Assembly (NCBI GenBank): GCA_948957135.1
Contig: CARDBT010000047.1
Location: forward strand, 1 to 34,122
Reading direction: 5' to 3'
Source: COE1 sp910588595
GTDB lineage: Bacteria > Bacillota > Clostridia > Lachnospirales > Lachnospiraceae
DNA length: 34,122 nt
The translations under genes were made by a program, and so were the position numbers. The notes beneath the pieces were generated by a model. The model saw only the letters and a program-made list of their open reading frames with translations. It did no database searches and had not been told where the DNA came from. Positions 31,492 to 34,122 of the stretch are shown here, one piece after another (within the stretch, counting starts at the first letter, position 1; the number at the start of each line of letters is the position of its first letter).

Positions 31492-33039
31492 TCAGACCAG
31501 CGGCGCAAATATCCGCAAGGTCCCATTGATGATTCTGTGCAGCAGTCCCTTCTTTTCCCCCTGTAAAGTGCACACCCTGCTCACTTTCATCGAAGCCTCA
31601 AAATCCTTTTTCAGATCAATGAGAACAGATGCTTTGTAGAACAATGCATTGCACTCATAATGCAGATATAGACTCCTATAGTCAAGATTGACTGTCCCGA
31701 TCGAACCGACACAGTCATCAGCCAGACAGGCTTTTGCGTGCACGAAACCAGGTGAATATTCAAAAATCTTTACGCCCGCTTCGAGCAGTTCGCGATAATA
31801 ACTTCTCGACATTCGGTACACTACCTTCTTATCCGGGATTCCCGGCATGATGATCCGGACGTCCACACCTCTCTGCGCCGCCCGCACAAACGCCTCGCGC
31901 AGTCCGTCCCCCAGCAGAAGATACGGCGTATAAAACCAGATATAATCCCTCGCTTGACCCAACAAGTCTATGAAAAGGTTGTTGCTCGCCGCCTCTGTCC
32001 TGCCAGGCGAATCGTAATACGGCAGTACATATCCGTCAAAAGCCGTACTGACAGACCCCTGTGCAAAATCATCTCCGACCAGCTCCTTCGTGATCTTGTT
32101 AAGTGAAGACGCATTCCAGAACTCTATGAACATAAATGTGTAACTTCTGATGGCATCCCCTGTGATCTCAAAACCGATATCCTTCCAATGTCCAAAAGGA
32201 TGTTCCTCGTTGATATACTCGTCCGCAAGATTTATGCCGCCGCTGAATGCCACGATCCCGTCCACAACCATGATCTTGCGGTGATCCCGGTTATTCAGCG
32301 CACCGCTCAGCACGATCAGCGGATTGAACTTCTCACACTTGATTCCCATTTTTAAGAGGGATGCTCTGTTTCGGGCAGAAAAAGTCCCTATGCTGCCGAT
32401 ATCATCATACAAAACCCGAACATCCACGCCCTCCTGAACCTTCCGCTGCATGACGTCGACCATTGCCGCCCACATGACGCCTTCCTGAACAATAAAATAT
32501 TCAATGAACACATACTTTGTTGCCTTCTTTAAAGCGGAAAGCATCTGTTCGAACAACAATTCTCCAACCGGATAATATCTGGCAGTATCATTCCTCAGGG
32601 CTGGAAATCCGGTAATCTTTGTAATATAAGCAAATGTCTGAGCAATCCTTTTATCATCGCACTGCAGCTGTTCCTGAACCTGCGCGCCATCATTTAGCGC
32701 TATGGGAATGCTGTCATGGATAGCACTCAGGCGCTGTTCCAGCACATTTCCGGTCCGTTTGTTCCCATAAAACAGATACATCAGGGCTCCTGGCAGCGGC
32801 GCCACAAACATTGCCAGCAGCCACAGCATTTTGTAGGCGCCCTCGCCCCTGTTTGATATGAGAAAAAGGACAAACAGTGCAGACAGCACCGACAATACAC
32901 TATAGAAAAGTGTTGCAAACGGTGCCAGCCACTTCGCGATCCCATAAATGATCAACCCCTGCAAAATCACAACCGGCAGCACCGTAACAATCCTTCCGGT
33001 AACGATCCTTAACACGCTCGTCTTTTTCTTCTTATGCAT
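31492..33039 (-). CDS. cls: Cardiolipin synthase
   Basis: This is a 515-residue membrane phospholipase D-family enzyme that joins two phosphatidylglycerols to cardiolipin. Two N-terminal hydrophobic regions (about 13-35 and 42-62, with another near 70-90) are followed by two HKD motifs: H253-x-K255-x4-D260 (HRKIMVVDG) and H434-x-K436-x4-D441 (HAKACLADD). Both are intact. Length is normal for the longer Firmicutes type. AAGGAG lies about 10 bases before the ATG. The gene stands between proB and nfo. Confidence 0.95.
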   Translation of the reverse strand: MHKKKKTSVLRIVTGRIVTVLPVVILQGLIIYGIAKWLAPFATLFYSVLSVLSALFVLFLISNRGEGAYKMLWLLAMFVAPLPGALMYLFYGNKRTGNVLEQRLSAIHDSIPIALNDGAQVQEQLQCDDKRIAQTFAYITKITGFPALRNDTARYYPVGELLFEQMLSALKKATKYVFIEYFIVQEGVMWAAMVDVMQRKVQEGVDVRVLYDDIGSIGTFSARNRASLLKMGIKCEKFNPLIVLSGALNNRDHRKIMVVDGIVAFSGGINLADEYINEEHPFGHWKDIGFEITGDAIRSYTFMFIEFWNASSLNKITKELVGDDFAQGSVSTAFDGYVLPYYDSPGRTEAASNNLFIDLLGQARDYIWFYTPYLLLGDGLREAFVRAAQRGVDVRIIMPGIPDKKVVYRMSRSYYRELLEAGVKIFEYSPGFVHAKACLADDCVGSIGTVNLDYRSLYLHYECNALFYKASVLIDLKKDFEASMKVSRVCTLQGEKKGLLHRIINGTLRIFAPLV

Positions 33040-33111
33040 AAAATGCGGCTCCTTCCTCCGCCTGTGAGAATGTGTCCTGCGTCATTTGCGCAAGTTATCC
33101 TGCAGCGGCTC

Positions 33112-33999
33112 CTATGCCCTGTGCAGATTATCGATAAAATCCGTAAAATTAAAATTTTTATCCCTGTTTGCCTTGAAGATCGTACCGTAATCTCTCCCTT
33201 CAATGATCCGGTGGATCACGCGGACATCACCGCCGTTTGCGATGACCATATCTGCACCGGAATAAGTCGCTATCTTAGCCGCTGTCAGTTTGGTCTCCAT
33301 CCCGCCAGTGCCGACACTGCTTCCTGTCGATGCCTTGCCCATGCTGAGCAGCTCATCTGTGATATCCTCAACGATTGGGATATACTTTGCAGCGGGATTG
33401 CGCCTCGGATCATCTGTGTACAGCCCGTCGATATCAGAGAGCAGGATCAGCAGATCGGCACCCACAAGCGCTGTGACGATCGCCGACAGCGTATCGTTAT
33501 CCCCGATGACATCCTCCACCTCGAAGGTCGAGATCGTATCATTTTCGTTCACGACCGGGATCACTTCCATAGCAAGCAGCTCGTTAAACGTATTCTGTGC
33601 ATTTTTTCTGTTTAAGTCTGCCTCGATCGTATTTTTCGTCAGCAGGATCTGTGCAGCCTGATGATTATACTCCGAGAAGATCCGCTGATAGGTGGTCATG
33701 AGCCGTGCCTGTCCGATCGCCGCACACGCCTGCTTTTGCGCAATGGTAAAGGGAGGCTTGATATGCAGCGCTTTCCTGCCGCACCCGATCGCGCCGGATG
33801 TCACCAGGATCACATCCTTGCCCTGATTTCTGATATTGCACAGCTCTCTCACGAGAATATCCATCTTGGTATAGTCAAGATCACCTGTCTCAGGGTGCTG
33901 CAGCGAGGAGGAACCAATCTTCACAACAATCCGTTTCTTATCCTTTAATTTCGCACGTAACTCTTCCACTGTCTTTTGCCTCCGTATTTCATTTTCCAT
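33112..33999 (-). CDS. proB: Glutamate 5-kinase (short form without PUA domain)
   Basis: This is a 295-residue amino-acid kinase for the first step of proline synthesis. KKRIVVKIGSSSLQ (about 21-34) starts the fold; VTSGAIGCGRKAL, VNENDTISTFEVEDVIGDND and GTGGMETKLTAAKIA are the conserved ATP, glutamate and feedback regions. It lacks the C-terminal PUA domain of the E. coli enzyme (367 residues), a common state in Firmicutes. It starts the minus-strand run to proA but is separated from proA by cls, nfo, UPF0291 and the cyclo-ligase. A GAGG-type site lies close to the ATG. No T-box or other riboswitch is visible in the 120 bases before it. Confidence 0.95.
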   Translation of the reverse strand: MENEIRRQKTVEELRAKLKDKKRIVVKIGSSSLQHPETGDLDYTKMDILVRELCNIRNQGKDVILVTSGAIGCGRKALHIKPPFTIAQKQACAAIGQARLMTTYQRIFSEYNHQAAQILLTKNTIEADLNRKNAQNTFNELLAMEVIPVVNENDTISTFEVEDVIGDNDTLSAIVTALVGADLLILLSDIDGLYTDDPRRNPAAKYIPIVEDITDELLSMGKASTGSSVGTGGMETKLTAAKIATYSGADMVIANGGDVRVIHRIIEGRDYGTIFKANRDKNFNFTDFIDNLHRA

Positions 34000-34122
34000 A
34001 ATCCTCTTTATTTTAATTCCATTTTCGCAATAAGTCCAGCACTTATACCAAAACTTCGATCCAAAACTTTTCTACCTGTGCGGTTAGATTTTATAACTAT
34101 ACCACAAAATTAGGCGCACAGA

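Noticed and set aside
34000..34122. Possible T-box or riboswitch before proB
   Set aside because: No T-box conserved sequence or antiterminator fold is visible; only a short repeated AAGTTTTGG stretch and AT-rich sequence, and the window ends.

Overview
The window looks like chromosomal DNA from a gut-type member of the Firmicutes, most likely Lachnospiraceae or a close Clostridia relative. The evidence is AGGAGG-type ribosome sites before nearly every gene, sigma-A promoters (TTGACA, 17 bp, TATAAT), and families typical of that group: a two-gene SufC/SufB system, DUF6179/DUF6323, DUF3783, a ThyX-like protein, UPF0291, and a proB/proA region shared with nfo and folate-salvage genes. Most genes lie on the minus strand. 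No rRNA, tRNA, CRISPR array, prophage or intact insertion sequence was seen.

Layout, left to right. 1-1.4 kb: a TetR regulator and a membrane protein, with a promoter and TetR-type operator between them. 1.5-4.2 kb: nitroreductase, SufB, SufC and an XRE regulator whose promoter carries a perfect 22-bp palindrome. 4.3-7.3 kb: NfeD, an SPFH scaffold, a LytTR response regulator and a GHKL kinase, read in that order. 7.4-12.2 kb: a likely long operon of an acidic protein of unknown function, an NSS transporter, HemW, CsoR, DUF3783 and the ThyX-like protein. 12.3-15.5 kb: an ECF-type sigma factor with a very large C-terminal extension, and an ABC exporter. 15.7-19.2 kb: a glycerol-1-phosphate dehydrogenase-like enzyme, a DUF6323 / 31-residue peptide / DUF6179 cassette built round a long inverted repeat, and a ClbS/DfsB-like protein. 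19.5-24.8 kb: a methyltransferase, pnp, rpsO with a structured leader, and an NlpC/P60 wall hydrolase with three WalR-type half-sites. 24.9-27.5 kb: an AT-rich accessory patch with a lone HipA-like kinase, a foldback MITE, a small CxxC protein and a frameshifted SMI1/KNR4 gene. 27.5-34 kb: a secreted protein, proA, 5-formyl-THF cyclo-ligase, UPF0291, nfo, cardiolipin synthase and proB.

The items most worth following up are: the DUF6323-peptide-DUF6179 cassette with its foldback; the XRE regulator placed to drive a minimal Fe-S assembly operon; the sigma-fusion/ABC pair; the SPFH/NfeD-two-component cluster; and the accessory patch at 25-27.5 kb. All functions are inferred by reading motifs, since no database search was possible.
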